Shown: positions 1 through 9,067, numbered from the stretch's first letter. The stretch: 39,277 nt of DNA from Flammeovirgaceae bacterium (GCA_003229495.1 QIEB01000489.1:1-39277), one strand, 5' to 3'. The notes: generated by a model from the sequence alone, not told the origin. A program made the numbers and translations.

Positions 1-216
1 GAAATCAACAAATTCCGCAATAAAATGAGGAAAGCTCATTTAAAAAGTATTGAAAAAAAAGAGTATTCTTTGAAAAGTGGAATTACTTACAATGAAATTT
101 TTTTACTTCTGGAGCGTGCTGCCAATCACGTTTTGAATGTTACCAGAGCCATAACAGGAGAAGTAAGCAAAGATGACGAAGACGAATCGATGCCCCATGC
201 CGCTATGGATAGATAA
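1..216 (+). CDS. Na/Pi cotransporter family protein, C-terminal end (5' truncated)
   Basis: The frame is open from base 1, so the gene starts before the window; 71 codons are visible before TAA at 214-216. The visible part is a charged, helical segment with a Lys/Glu-rich stretch (residues about 10-22) followed by FLLLERAANHVLNVTRAI. This resembles the last helix pair of PhoU-like domains at the C-terminus of Na+/phosphate cotransporter II proteins, where an 'LERIGDHAxNI' motif is usual. The tail is acidic (SKDDEDES). If correct, the protein is an inner-membrane phosphate symporter with a cytoplasmic PhoU-like regulatory tail. Only the tail can be seen, so a stand-alone PhoU-like protein is also possible. 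Confidence 0.55.
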   Translation, partial: EINKFRNKMRKAHLKSIEKKEYSLKSGITYNEIFLLLERAANHVLNVTRAITGEVSKDDEDESMPHAAMDR

Positions 217-357
217 ACCGGTCAATCACTATTTTTTCAGGTAAGAATCTAAAAAACTCCCGCAATAGGGACTGCTATTTTTTATGGCCATGAAATTTTT
301 TTGTTTCGTATGCATTAATAAGTATATTAATCGGTTACCACTTAAACCTACCTTCTG

Positions 358-2130
358 TTGGAATTGCCTGCCCTGGCGGTAATCGCCATAATCATTGTAA
401 TGATCTTCTGTTTTATAACAGAAGTGATCCCTATTGACACCACCGCACTATTGGTAATGACGGTGTTGATTTCCACCGGCCTGGTCACTCCGCTGGAAGG
501 AATTTCGGGTTTTGCCAATGAAGCCACCATTACCATTTTGGCTCTTTTTATTATCGGGGCCGGCCTTGACAACTCTGGAGCAATCAATTATCTGGGTAAA
601 AAACTACAGCGGTTTTTTCTAAATGATGAATGGCTGGTAATAGCTATGGTCATGCTGCTAGTGGGTTTCCTATCTGCTTTCATGAATAATACTGCCATTG
701 TTGTGGTATTTATGCCCATACTTCTAAGAATCTCAAGAGTGACAAACTTAAGCTCAAATCGCCTGCTAATGACACTTTCATTTGCGGCCATGATGGGTGG
801 GGCTACCACAGTGATAGGTACTTCTACCAATTTACTGGTAAGCAGTTTAGCCTCTCAAAGTGGGATTGAAGAATTTAAGATCTTTGAATTCACTGGCTTG
901 GGGGTGTTGCTCTTTTTGGGGTTTTTCATATTCATGCTGACCATTGGGCGCTTTTTAATCCCCATAAGGAAACCTTCTACATTATCCAGCACTTATCAAC
1001 TGAAAGACTTTGTGACAGAATTTGTGGTGCCTGAGGCCTCTCCTTTAGTTGGGAAAACGCTGCGAAGTCTACCTTTTTTTAACGATCCTGATGTAACGGT
1101 AATTGAAGTAATAAGGGAGGGTAAAACCCTATGGTTACCTCGAGGTAACGAAATAATGCTGGCACATGATACCATTCTTATCAAAGGAGGTGTGGATGAT
1201 ATCGTCAATATCAAGTCCTTGCAAGGGCTCACTTTTCCTGAAGACTTCAGCCAGATTGACCGTGACCTGGAAAGTGGAGAGCTGGTACTGGCAGAAGTAA
1301 TGGTACTGCCAAGTTCAAAAATTGTTGGCCGTAAAATGAAGCGGATCGCTTTCAATGAGATATACAACGCCGTACCTCTGGCAGTTAAGAAAAAGGGAGG
1401 AGTATATTCAGGTAAACAGGCTAACTACAGGCCTGAAATAGGTGACACCATACTTTTAGAGACACAAAAAAATAATTTGGGCTTTCTAAATAACCATCAG
1501 GACCTTGGAGTGTTATATGAGCATAGCAGACAAATATTTGATAGCCGGAAGATAATTTTTTCCTTTCTGGTAGTAGTATTGGTGGTGCTATTGGCTGCGC
1601 TGGATCTGGTACCCATACTAACCAGTAGTTTGATAGGCTGCGTTCTCATGTTACTTTCGAAAAATGTGAGTTTGCAAAAAGCTTATCAGTTTGTTGAATG
1701 GAAGATAATTTTTCTATTGGCAGGACTTCTGCCGCTAGGTATTGCCATTCATAATACCGGCTTGGATCGTATTGTTGGGGATTTGATTTACAATCTCACC
1801 GAAGACTGGCCCGTTCAGCTGACAATTTCATTTCTATTTCTAATCACGGTATTGTTAACCAGTGTAATCTCCAATCAAGCTACCGCCATTCTGCTGGTAC
1901 CAGTGGCCATATCTTTGGCTACGGACATGGGTATGGCCCCCAAACCATTCCTGCTAACCGTCCTTTTTGCAGCAAGTACCTCATTCATAACTCCTATTGG
2001 GTATCAAACTAATCTATTGATATACGGTGCCGGCAATTTTAAATTTACGGACTTTGTTAAAGTGGGAGGTATATTGACATTGCTTATTTGGTTGCTGGCA
2101 TCATTTCTAATACCCCTATTTTACTTCTAA
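358..2130 (+). CDS. SLC13 family permease with two RCK_C (TrkA-C) domains
   Basis: A 590-aa integral membrane protein, probably a Na+-coupled anion (dicarboxylate or sulfate type) transporter; the substrate cannot be read from sequence. Hydrophobic helices fill residues 1-205 and about 395-590. Between them lies a soluble insert with two TrkA-C/RCK_C-like units (about 215-295 and 308-385), as in the SLC13 proteins that carry this regulatory module. Repeated 'N-T-A' and 'S-N-Q-A-T-A' type motifs (MNNTAIVVVF, VISNQATAILL) mark the two inverted transport repeats. The start used here is TTG at 358: an in-frame stop lies at 343-345 and the first in-frame ATG (400) would cut into the first helix. 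No clear Shine-Dalgarno site is present. The 3' end overlaps the convergent amidohydrolase gene by 4 bp. Confidence 0.82.
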   Translation: MELPALAVIAIIIVMIFCFITEVIPIDTTALLVMTVLISTGLVTPLEGISGFANEATITILALFIIGAGLDNSGAINYLGKKLQRFFLNDEWLVIAMVMLLVGFLSAFMNNTAIVVVFMPILLRISRVTNLSSNRLLMTLSFAAMMGGATTVIGTSTNLLVSSLASQSGIEEFKIFEFTGLGVLLFLGFFIFMLTIGRFLIPIRKPSTLSSTYQLKDFVTEFVVPEASPLVGKTLRSLPFFNDPDVTVIEVIREGKTLWLPRGNEIMLAHDTILIKGGVDDIVNIKSLQGLTFPEDFSQIDRDLESGELVLAEVMVLPSSKIVGRKMKRIAFNEIYNAVPLAVKKKGGVYSGKQANYRPEIGDTILLETQKNNLGFLNNHQDLGVLYEHSRQIFDSRKIIFSFLVVVLVVLLAALDLVPILTSSLIGCVLMLLSKNVSLQKAYQFVEWKIIFLLAGLLPLGIAIHNTGLDRIVGDLIYNLTEDWPVQLTISFLFLITVLLTSVISNQATAILLVPVAISLATDMGMAPKPFLLTVLFAASTSFITPIGYQTNLLIYGAGNFKFTDFVKVGGILTLLIWLLASFLIPLFYF

Positions 2131-3323
2131 CGGCTCAACTTGAGTTCGCTTACGGCTAACCAAGCCATCAACCCCGATCCTACCTCCAGCGCATCCTCAT
2201 CAATATCAAATGTGGTGGTATGCACCGGTGAGCATATACCTTTTGTTTCGTTTCTAACTCCCAGTCTATAAAAACAGGCATCTACTTTTTGAGAATAAAA
2301 TGCAAAGTCCTCTGCGGCCATCCAAATGTCTACATCCAGGACATTCTCCTTTCCAAGATACGCTTCTGCCTGCATCTTAGTCCGGTTGGTTAGCTCGGGG
2401 TGATTTTCCAAGTATGGGTAACCATGTAAGATGTTGACCTCGCAGCTACCACCCATTGCCTCGGCTGTGCCATTGGCAATTTTCCGGATCAATTGTTTGG
2501 CCTGGTCCCTCCATTTTTCGTCCATAGTACGGAAGGTACCCTCCAATTTTACTGTATTCGGAATTACATTGGTAGCGCCTTCAGCCATTATTCTTCCAAA
2601 GGATAATACCGATGGCATTGTTGGATCTGCATTCCGGCTGACCACTTGTTGCAAGGCCACGACCAGGTGGCTGGCAATTAAAACGGGGTCAATATTCAGA
2701 TTGGGCATCGCTCCATGGCCACCTTTACCCTTCACAGTGATGTATATCTCATCGGAGCTGGCCATGTATATCCCTTGCCTAAATCCAACCTTACCGGAAT
2801 CTATCAAAGGCATTACATGTTGTCCAATGATTTGATGCACTTCAGGATTCTGTAGCACACCATCTTTTATCATAAGAGTCGCACCTCCCGGGATCTTCTC
2901 CTCGCCGGGTTGGAATATTAGTTTAACAGTCCCTTCAAATGAGCCCTTTACTTTGTTGAGTATATTTGCCGTCCCCAAAAGACTTGAAGTATGGACGTCA
3001 TGCCCGCAGGCATGCATCACTCCTGGATTAGTAGATTTATAGGGCACCTCATTGGATTCTTCAATAGGTAAGGCATCCATGTCAGCCCGTAATGCCAGGG
3101 TCTTTTTCCCGGGATTTTGCCCATGGACATAGGCAACTACCCCAGTATCTGCCATCTTTATAGGCTCTAATCCGTAGGACCGCAGTTTTTCAGCTACAAA
3201 GGATGCCGTTTTTACTTCCTGGAATGACAACTCGGGGTGTGCGTGAAGGTGTCTGCGAAACCCAACCAGTTCACCAGCCTGCTCAGCCGCCTGCTCTTTG
3301 ATGGTTTCTTTTAAAACAGTCAT
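2127..3323 (-). CDS. M20 family metallo-amidohydrolase (N-acyl-amino-acid / hippurate hydrolase type)
   Basis: A 398-aa cytoplasmic zinc- or metal-dependent amidohydrolase of the M20D group (hippuricase / N-acetyl amino acid deacylase / IAA-amino acid hydrolase relatives). Visible ligands and catalytic residues are ACGHDVH (Cys106, His108, His111), QPGEE (Glu141-Glu142) and AEDFAFYS near the C-terminus; RADMDALPI holds the conserved Asp after the first beta sheet. A dimerisation ('lid') domain sits in the middle (about 185-300, containing GKGGHGAMP). Length and motif order are normal. The ATG overlaps the stop of the SPOR lipoprotein gene by 4 bp (ATGA), so the two are translationally coupled behind secA. 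The natural substrate is not deducible; amino-acid N-acyl conjugates are the family norm. Confidence 0.9.
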   Translation of the reverse strand: MTVLKETIKEQAAEQAGELVGFRRHLHAHPELSFQEVKTASFVAEKLRSYGLEPIKMADTGVVAYVHGQNPGKKTLALRADMDALPIEESNEVPYKSTNPGVMHACGHDVHTSSLLGTANILNKVKGSFEGTVKLIFQPGEEKIPGGATLMIKDGVLQNPEVHQIIGQHVMPLIDSGKVGFRQGIYMASSDEIYITVKGKGGHGAMPNLNIDPVLIASHLVVALQQVVSRNADPTMPSVLSFGRIMAEGATNVIPNTVKLEGTFRTMDEKWRDQAKQLIRKIANGTAEAMGGSCEVNILHGYPYLENHPELTNRTKMQAEAYLGKENVLDVDIWMAAEDFAFYSQKVDACFYRLGVRNETKGICSPVHTTTFDIDEDALEVGSGLMAWLAVSELKLSR

Positions 3324-3811
3324 CTCAACCTGATTTTGGAAGGTATTACGATGGCATCAGGAAACACTTTAAGTAACTCTGCATAGACATTTTGGGCTTC
3401 TAGTCTATCACCAAATTCTCCTATCCGGACTTTATATATAGGCTGCTCGTATTTTGTTTCCGGCCTGGATTTGGGTAAGGTCTTATATACTTGCGCCTTA
3501 GCTTGTGAAGCCTGTTCACGACTGGTACCCGAATATACTTGAATGGTAAACCCTGGTGCGGTTCTGGATGTACTATTATAGCTGGTAATGTCTCTTAACT
3601 TGTTATCAATTTCAACCGTTTGGTCATGGCCGGGGGTCACATCCTCTATCTTTTCTTCTATTGGGTCCTCCTCTGCATCATCGACCACTATCCGAGGTCT
3701 TTGGGAGGAAAGGTCTTCGTTGTAACTAGTGTTAGAGGTAGAAGGAGATAATAGTGAGCACCCCGCAATACCTATAAAAACAACCATCCAAAAGTATCTC
3801 AACAAATTCAT
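3320..3811 (-). CDS. SPOR domain-containing lipoprotein
   Basis: About 163 aa when started at ATG 3811, which gives MNLLRYFW followed by a hydrophobic stretch and the lipobox IAGC (Cys18). A GAAGGGTGAA purine run just before this ATG supports the start; an upstream ATG at 3841 would add ten charged residues in front of the signal and overlap secA. The mature part has an acidic, low-complexity linker (EEDPIEEKIED) and a C-terminal SPOR-like domain (about 86-163, beginning FTIQVYSGTSREQA). SPOR domains bind denuded septal peptidoglycan, so a role at the cell envelope or division site is likely. The gene sits 8 bp after secA and overlaps the amidohydrolase, forming one operon. Confidence 0.85.
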   Translation of the reverse strand: MNLLRYFWMVVFIGIAGCSLLSPSTSNTSYNEDLSSQRPRIVVDDAEEDPIEEKIEDVTPGHDQTVEIDNKLRDITSYNSTSRTAPGFTIQVYSGTSREQASQAKAQVYKTLPKSRPETKYEQPIYKVRIGEFGDRLEAQNVYAELLKVFPDAIVIPSKIRLR

Positions 3812-3819
3812 TTCACCCT

Positions 3820-6800
3820 TCAATCCTCTAAAAGAACACATCTGTTATTTACTATATCGTCTTCCACGGTTTTGAACTTAACGTCTTTCTTTACATTACC
3901 ATCTACGTATTGTACAGAAACCCTTTGATTCCGTCCGGCTACCTTGGTAGATTTCACTGGCATAGTTTTTTCTGCTGGTGGCCTGTTTCTGGTATCCGGA
4001 CCGCGGCCACTTAATAAAGATTCACTAACTGCTTTTGACTCTTGCAATCTTTGTCTGGTTCTTGGCTCTCTAGCCTCCTGAACTTCATTGGATTCCTGCA
4101 CCGGAAGATCGGCGTGCATTAAAAATGTATTTGTGTCTTCATTTACTTTAGCAATAAACCTTTTAAACAGCTCAAAAGCCTCAAATTTATAAATAAGTAA
4201 CGGATCCTTTTGTTCATAAACAGCGTTTTGCACAGATTGCTTCAGATCGTCCATCTCACGCAAATGTTCTTTCCAAGCCTGGTCGATAAAGGCCAGGATT
4301 ACCATTTTCTCCATGGAAATGATCAATTCCTTACAATTGGTATTTAGGTTCTGCTCCAGGTTGGTGACTACTCCGATCTGCTTTTTCCTATCCGTAAAAG
4401 GGACCATAATATTGTCCACTGTGGCACCACGTTCTTTTTGAATGCTTTGAAAAATAGGATATGCCTTTTCACTAATAGCATTATTCTTTTGCCGATAGTG
4501 ATCATAAGCAGTTTCATATAGTTGCTCCGAGAGCACCGCAAAATCGATCTTGAGAAAATCTTCTTTACTGATTTGATAGTCAAGGGCCAGTATCCCCAAG
4601 ACATTCAATTTGAAGCCGTCATAGTCCTCCGCATCTTTGGTGTTCAGCACCACATCCTCACAGGTATCATAAATCATATTCATGATATCGAGCTGCAAAC
4701 GGTCGCCAAAAAGAGCGTTTCTTCTCCTTCTATAGATCACTTCACGCTGTGAATTCATCACATCGTCATACTCCAGCAACCGTTTTCTTATAGCGAAATT
4801 ATTTTCTTCTACCTTCTTCTGTGCACGTTCAATGGATTTAGAAATCATGCTGTGCTGGATTACCTCCCCTTCTTCTAAACCCATGCGGTCCATTAGCTTG
4901 GCGATCCTATCTGATCCGAACAAACGCATAAGATTGTCCTCCAACGAGACAAAGAACTGTGAACTTCCAGGGTCTCCCTGCCTACCGGACCTTCCTCTTA
5001 ACTGACGATCAACCCGGCGACTTTCGTGGCGCTCTGTTCCTATGATCGCCAGACCACCGGCCTCTCTGGATTCCTTTGCTAATTTTATATCAGTACCTCG
5101 CCCAGCCATGTTAGTAGCGATGGTAACATTACCTGAATGACCTGCACTAGCTACTACTTCGGCTTCTCGCTGGTGCTGTTTGGCATTAAGTACCTGGTGT
5201 TCAATATTACGCATGCTGAGCATTCTGCTAAGCAACTCAGATATTTCAACAGAAGTGGTACCTACCAGTACCGGCCTTCCCTCACGGGTAAGCTCATGAA
5301 TCTCCGCGGCTACAGCGTTGTACTTCTCGCGTACAGTTTTGTATACTTTATCATGGCGGTCGTCCCTAATTACAGGTTCATTGGTAGGTATCACCACTAC
5401 ATCGAGCTTATAGATCTCCCAAAACTCTCCGGCTTCGGTTTCGGCGGTACCGGTCATTCCGGCCAACTTGTGGTACATCCGGAAATAATTCTGTAGAGTA
5501 ATGGTGGCATAGGTTTGCGTGGCATCCTCAACTTTTACGTTTTCTTTGGCCTCAATGGCCTGGTGTAATCCATCGGAATAACGCCGTCCTTCCATTACCC
5601 GCCCAGTTTGCTCATCCACGATCTTAATCTTCCCATCTACCAGAATGTACTCCACGTCTTTTTCAAACAGAGTATAGGCTTTGAGTAATTGGTTAGTGGA
5701 ATGAATCCGTTGCGCTTTCTCGGAATAATCCCTGATAAGGTTATCCTTTTTTATCAAAAGGTCCTTTTCCTTAAGACTTTCATCGTTTTCCAAAGCAGCA
5801 ATTTCTTCACCAATGTCTGGAAGAATAAAGAATTTTGGATCTTCACCCTCCCCAGTAATAAGATCAATACCCCGTTCTGTTAACTCAATATTGTTGTTTT
5901 TCTCATCAATGGTGAAATAAAGCGGCTCATCGGCTTCAGGCATCATTTTTTGATTATCCTGAAGATAATAGTTTTCTGTTTTCTGCAGGATCTGGCGCAT
6001 ACCTGTCTCGCTGAGGTATTTTATTAGCGGTTTGTGTTTTGGTAAACCACGGTACACCCTGAATAAAGGCAGTCCTCCATCCTTCTCACCGTCGGAAGCT
6101 ATCAACTTCTTAGCCTCCAGCAGGTATTGTGCCGCCAGTTTTTTCTGTGCATCGACCAACTTGGCTATTCGTGGCTTCAAGTCATAAAATTCATGCTCAT
6201 CTCCCTTCGGGATGGGGCCTGAAATTATCAGCGGAGTCCTGGCATCATCGATCAGCACCGAGTCCACCTCATCGATCATGGTAAAATGATGCTTACGCTG
6301 TACCAGTTCCTTCGGGTCACGAGCCATATTGTCCCTTAGGTAGTCAAATCCAAACTCGTTATTGGTGCCGTAAGTTATATGTGCCTGGTATGCTTTCCTT
6401 CTTTCCTCTGAATTAGGTTGGTGCTTGTCAATGCAATCTACGGAGAGTCCATGGAACTGAAAGATTGGCGCCATCCACTCACTATCCCTGGTAGCCAAAT
6501 AATTATTTACGGTAACGATGTGCACACCCCTGTCAGTCAGTGCATTTAAGAATGCTGGGAGTGTGGCCACCAGGGTTTTACCTTCACCCGTTCCCATCTC
6601 GGCAATCGTTCCCTGATGTAAGACAATGCCACCAATGAGCTGCACATCATAATGTAGCATGTCCCATATAATTTCGCTCCCACCGGCAATCCATTTGTTA
6701 TGCCAAATAGCCTGTGATCCCTGAATCTCAACATTATCAACATTAGAAGCCAGCGCTTTATCTTCAATGGTGGCAGTTACTGTCAGTGTATGGTTATCTT

Positions 6801-7179
6801 TAAATCTTCGGGCGGTTTCCTTTACCACGGCAAAGGCTTGAGGTAATACTTCCATCAGCACCTCTTCCAAGGACTCGTTTCGATCTTCCTCCATGGCATC
6901 TATCCCTTTGAATACCTCCTCCTTTTCATGGATATCCATATCAGGATTATCTGTAACCTGCTTGTTCAATGCTACAATTCCTGCATCAATTTCGGCAAGG
7001 GCTGCGGTGATGGTTTCTCTTATTTTCCTGGTTTCATTCCGTAGATCATCATCGCTTATATTTTCAAAGGACTGGTAAATCTCATTGATCTGTCCTACAT
7101 AGGGTAGGACCTTCTTAATATCTTTATCTGATTTGGTTCCAAAGATCCTGGCAAATCCTTTGCTGACTAAATCTAACAT
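3820..7179 (-). CDS. secA: Protein translocase motor SecA
   Basis: A 1,119-aa preprotein translocase ATPase that drives export through SecYEG. It starts at ATG 7179 (MLDLVSKGFARIFGTKSDKD), the family N-terminus; a longer frame begins 20 codons upstream. Walker A is GTGEGKT (residues 196-202), the DEAD-like motif is IDEVDSVLIDDART (302-315), and the helicase motifs TNMAGRGTDIKL and GTERHESRRVDRQLRGRSGRQGDPG occur in order. It is longer than the E. coli protein (901 aa) because of insertions around residues 330-480, as in other Bacteroidota. The usual C-terminal Cys/His zinc finger that binds SecB and lipid is absent; the tail instead ends GRNQRVSVQYVDGNVKKDV and so on. Lead gene of an operon with the SPOR lipoprotein and M20 hydrolase. 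Confidence 0.98.
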   Translation of the reverse strand: MLDLVSKGFARIFGTKSDKDIKKVLPYVGQINEIYQSFENISDDDLRNETRKIRETITAALAEIDAGIVALNKQVTDNPDMDIHEKEEVFKGIDAMEEDRNESLEEVLMEVLPQAFAVVKETARRFKDNHTLTVTATIEDKALASNVDNVEIQGSQAIWHNKWIAGGSEIIWDMLHYDVQLIGGIVLHQGTIAEMGTGEGKTLVATLPAFLNALTDRGVHIVTVNNYLATRDSEWMAPIFQFHGLSVDCIDKHQPNSEERRKAYQAHITYGTNNEFGFDYLRDNMARDPKELVQRKHHFTMIDEVDSVLIDDARTPLIISGPIPKGDEHEFYDLKPRIAKLVDAQKKLAAQYLLEAKKLIASDGEKDGGLPLFRVYRGLPKHKPLIKYLSETGMRQILQKTENYYLQDNQKMMPEADEPLYFTIDEKNNNIELTERGIDLITGEGEDPKFFILPDIGEEIAALENDESLKEKDLLIKKDNLIRDYSEKAQRIHSTNQLLKAYTLFEKDVEYILVDGKIKIVDEQTGRVMEGRRYSDGLHQAIEAKENVKVEDATQTYATITLQNYFRMYHKLAGMTGTAETEAGEFWEIYKLDVVVIPTNEPVIRDDRHDKVYKTVREKYNAVAAEIHELTREGRPVLVGTTSVEISELLSRMLSMRNIEHQVLNAKQHQREAEVVASAGHSGNVTIATNMAGRGTDIKLAKESREAGGLAIIGTERHESRRVDRQLRGRSGRQGDPGSSQFFVSLEDNLMRLFGSDRIAKLMDRMGLEEGEVIQHSMISKSIERAQKKVEENNFAIRKRLLEYDDVMNSQREVIYRRRRNALFGDRLQLDIMNMIYDTCEDVVLNTKDAEDYDGFKLNVLGILALDYQISKEDFLKIDFAVLSEQLYETAYDHYRQKNNAISEKAYPIFQSIQKERGATVDNIMVPFTDRKKQIGVVTNLEQNLNTNCKELIISMEKMVILAFIDQAWKEHLREMDDLKQSVQNAVYEQKDPLLIYKFEAFELFKRFIAKVNEDTNTFLMHADLPVQESNEVQEAREPRTRQRLQESKAVSESLLSGRGPDTRNRPPAEKTMPVKSTKVAGRNQRVSVQYVDGNVKKDVKFKTVEDDIVNNRCVLLED

Positions 7180-7300
7180 GGTAAAAAATGTTAATTCCTT
7201 AAATTTAACCGGATTTTTATGTAATACTGAAAGAGGCACACAAAAACTGTACTACGGTAGATACAATATGTCAAAATGGCGGAATTCATCAGATGGTGTA

Positions 7301-8074
7301 TTAAAAATCAAGTACCCCTTCAAACACCTTTTCTGCTGGGCCACTCAAATACACCTCCCTGTAACATCCATCTGAATGCCTGTCAAATGAGACTTGTAGC
7401 TTTCCTCCCGCCGTTTTAATGTCCACAGGGCTTTCAAAACCCCTGTCGCCCATCACCAAAGCAACAGCGGTCACACCGGTTCCACATGACATAGTTTCGT
7501 CTTCAACGCCTCTTTCATAAGTGCGAACCACAATCTCGCCGGCTTGAGGTTCTACAAAATTAACATTAGTACCCTGGGGCTGATACTTTGGACTATTGCG
7601 AATGGTCCTCCCTTCATGAACTACATCCACCATAGACACTTTGGGAACCATTTTAACATGGTGCGGAGATCCTGTATTGATAAAATACTCTTCCCCTGTC
7701 TGGGAGAGGGCCTCAACATCCTGCATTTTAATAAATACACGGTCGCGTTCAATATGGCCCTCATGAGAGCCATCAACAGCAAGGAAAGTGCAAATATCGC
7801 CTACCAAGCCCAAAGAATTAGCAAATTTCACTGCACATCGACTCCCGTTTCCGCACAAACTCTGTGAACCATCAGGGTTGAAATACAACATTTCGAAATC
7901 ATACTCATCATGTTCTCTAATCAATATAACTCCGTCCGCCCCAATACCAAACTTTCTATTACACCACGAACTGATCAAATCAAGACGAGTCTCATCGAAT
8001 GATTGTTCCCTATCGTCAATCATTATGAAGTCATTCCCAGTACCCTGGTATTTGTGAAACTCTATTTGAGCCAT
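7301..8074 (-). CDS. dapF: Diaminopimelate epimerase DapF
   Basis: A 257-aa cytoplasmic, cofactor-independent racemase that converts LL- to meso-diaminopimelate for peptidoglycan and lysine. The two catalytic cysteines are in LCGNGSRC (first half) and MSCGTGV (second half), each in one of the two mirror-image alpha/beta domains. The N-terminal MAQIEFHKYQGTGNDFIMID is the family start, so ATG 8074 is chosen over an in-frame start seven codons upstream. A TATCTTTG -7 promoter element ends only 4 bp before this ATG, which suggests a leaderless or near-leaderless mRNA. 121 bp of non-coding DNA separate it from secA. Confidence 0.97.
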   Translation of the reverse strand: MAQIEFHKYQGTGNDFIMIDDREQSFDETRLDLISSWCNRKFGIGADGVILIREHDEYDFEMLYFNPDGSQSLCGNGSRCAVKFANSLGLVGDICTFLAVDGSHEGHIERDRVFIKMQDVEALSQTGEEYFINTGSPHHVKMVPKVSMVDVVHEGRTIRNSPKYQPQGTNVNFVEPQAGEIVVRTYERGVEDETMSCGTGVTAVALVMGDRGFESPVDIKTAGGKLQVSFDRHSDGCYREVYLSGPAEKVFEGVLDF

Positions 8075-8078
8075 AGCG

Positions 8079-8086
8079 CAAAGATA
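8079..8086 (-). promoter_or_regulatory. -7 promoter element of dapF (TATCTTTG)
   Basis: On the minus strand this is TATCTTTG, a perfect match to the Bacteroidota -7 consensus TAnnTTTG. It ends 4 bp before the dapF ATG, so transcription would begin at or next to the start codon. I found no clear TTG -33 element at the expected distance, which lowers confidence. Confidence 0.45.
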
Positions 8087-8125
8087 AAATACCACCCGGT
8101 TATTAGGTGAAATTAGATGAGTTTT

Positions 8126-8434
8126 CTAGTCCGTTAGTGAATAATCAAACACTTGAACACGATCCCAGAGGTGCTCACAGGCTTCAATAAAACGAAGGTG
8201 CACTGTGTGGGTCTGATACACCTCATGATCATCCATGCTCTCGAAGATGGTTTGATAGGAAAATGCAAAACTGTGGTCCACCACCTCCCTGAGTGGCGTA
8301 GATGCTGGAATGCCAATGTGACCTGATTTTATGGTCTCAATAGTTAGTAGATTTTCCAATCCCTTCTTCAATTGATCCCGGGCATCACTGCTTTGAGGGT
8401 CTTTTAACCAGAAATAAACCTGATGAATTATCAT
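8126..8434 (-). CDS. Dabb (stress-responsive alpha/beta barrel) family protein
   Basis: A 102-aa protein that fits the Dabb fold: the N-terminal strand MIIHQVYFWLK, a helix with DARDQLKKGLENLL, then SGHIGIPASTP, VDHSFAFSYQTIFESMDD and the HxxY-like HEVYQTHTVHLRFIEAC. Dabb proteins are small ferredoxin-like dimers of mostly unknown biochemical role; some are stress-induced. It has its own 51-bp gap before dapF and may be co-transcribed with it. No signal peptide, so cytoplasmic. Confidence 0.8.
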   Translation of the reverse strand: MIIHQVYFWLKDPQSSDARDQLKKGLENLLTIETIKSGHIGIPASTPLREVVDHSFAFSYQTIFESMDDHEVYQTHTVHLRFIEACEHLWDRVQVFDYSLTD

Positions 8435-8465
8435 GTGTTAGAATTAACGATGGACGATTTTGAAT

Positions 8466-8513
8466 GAACAATTAACATTCCCAAATTCGAATGTTCTATT
8501 GTTCTATTGTTCC
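8466..8513. repeat. Inverted repeat plus three 8-bp tandem units (attgttcN type)
   Basis: 8490-8513 holds three phased octamers (aatgttct, attgttct, attgttcc). Their first two copies are also the right arm of an imperfect inverted repeat: GAACAATTAACATTC at 8466-8480 against GAATGTTCTATTGTTC at 8489-8504. The same octamer family recurs at 9068-9131, on the other side of rplS. Confidence 0.75.
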
Positions 8514-8516
8514 CAC

Positions 8517-8548
8517 AAAAAAGGCCTGCTCTTATCGAACAGGCCTTT
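8517..8548 (-). terminator. Intrinsic terminator of the rpsP-rimM-trmD-rplS operon
   Basis: A perfect 9-bp stem (AAAGGCCTG at 8520-8528 with CAGGCCTTT at 8540-8548, 11-nt loop) followed on the minus strand by six T residues (8517-8522). It lies 22 bp after the rplS stop, exactly where the operon should end. Confidence 0.9.
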
Positions 8549-8569
8549 GATCTATAATAAATATTTAAC

Positions 8570-8923
8570 CTAGATTTTCTCTTTAATTCTTGCGGCTTTT
8601 CCTTGTCTTCCCCTGAGGTAAAAGAGTCTGGCCCTTCTTACTTTTCCTTTTCTGATCAACTCAATTTGGTCAATATTTGGACTTAGAATGGGGAAAATAC
8701 GTTCAATTCCGATTCCGTTAGACACTTTCCTTACAGTAAAAGTTTCTCCGTTGGTATTGGAATTTTTCCGCTGAATCACAGTACCGCGAAACTGCTGTAC
8801 TCTTTCTTTGTTGCCCTCTCTGATCTTAACGTGCACATTTACTGTGTCACCAGCTTTAAAGTCAGGATGCTTGCTCCTTGCTTCTGCGTACTCACTTTCC
8901 ACCAATTTTATCAAATCACTCAT
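8570..8923 (-). CDS. rplS: 50S ribosomal protein L19
   Basis: A 117-aa ribosomal protein at the 30S-50S interface. The family core VNVHVKIREGNKERVQQFRG, the ERIFPILSPNIDQIE segment and the basic RGKVRRARLFYLRGRQGKAARI tail are all present. ATG 8923 gives the standard length; a TTG five codons upstream is possible but less likely. Last gene of the ribosomal operon, 173 bp after trmD, a wide gap that holds repeats and its own -7-like element, then the terminator at 8517-8548. Confidence 0.98.
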   Translation of the reverse strand: MSDLIKLVESEYAEARSKHPDFKAGDTVNVHVKIREGNKERVQQFRGTVIQRKNSNTNGETFTVRKVSNGIGIERIFPILSPNIDQIELIRKGKVRRARLFYLRGRQGKAARIKEKI

Positions 8924-8948
8924 GTCACTAGCTTTCAAAAACGGACTG

Positions 8949-8956
8949 CAAATATA
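8949..8956 (-). promoter_or_regulatory. Candidate internal -7 element for rplS (TATATTTG)
   Basis: The minus strand reads TATATTTG, matching TAnnTTTG, 25 bp before the rplS ATG. No obvious -33 TTG is visible in the AT-rich repeat upstream. It may give rplS transcription separate from the operon promoter. Confidence 0.4.
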
Positions 8957-8972
8957 GGCATATTCTTTTTGA

Positions 8973-9007
8973 ATTATAAATTATGAGTTATGAATTATAA
9001 GTTAAGT
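8973..9007. repeat. Phased 7-bp tandem tract (attatga / gttataa type)
   Basis: Four to five degenerate heptamers in register: attataa, attatga, gttatga, attataa, gttaagt. The same heptamer family occurs at 11768-11788 and 25454-25467. It lies in the trmD-rplS gap. Confidence 0.7.
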
Positions 9008-9067
9008 TTGAGTTTGCAAGGCGAGTTCCTTCGGGAAACGCCCAAGTTTGGTGCATTGTAGGCTTCT

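Noticed and set aside
7133..7375. 80-codon plus-strand frame between secA and dapF
   Set aside because: It overlaps the secA start and the dapF end in antisense and shows no family features.
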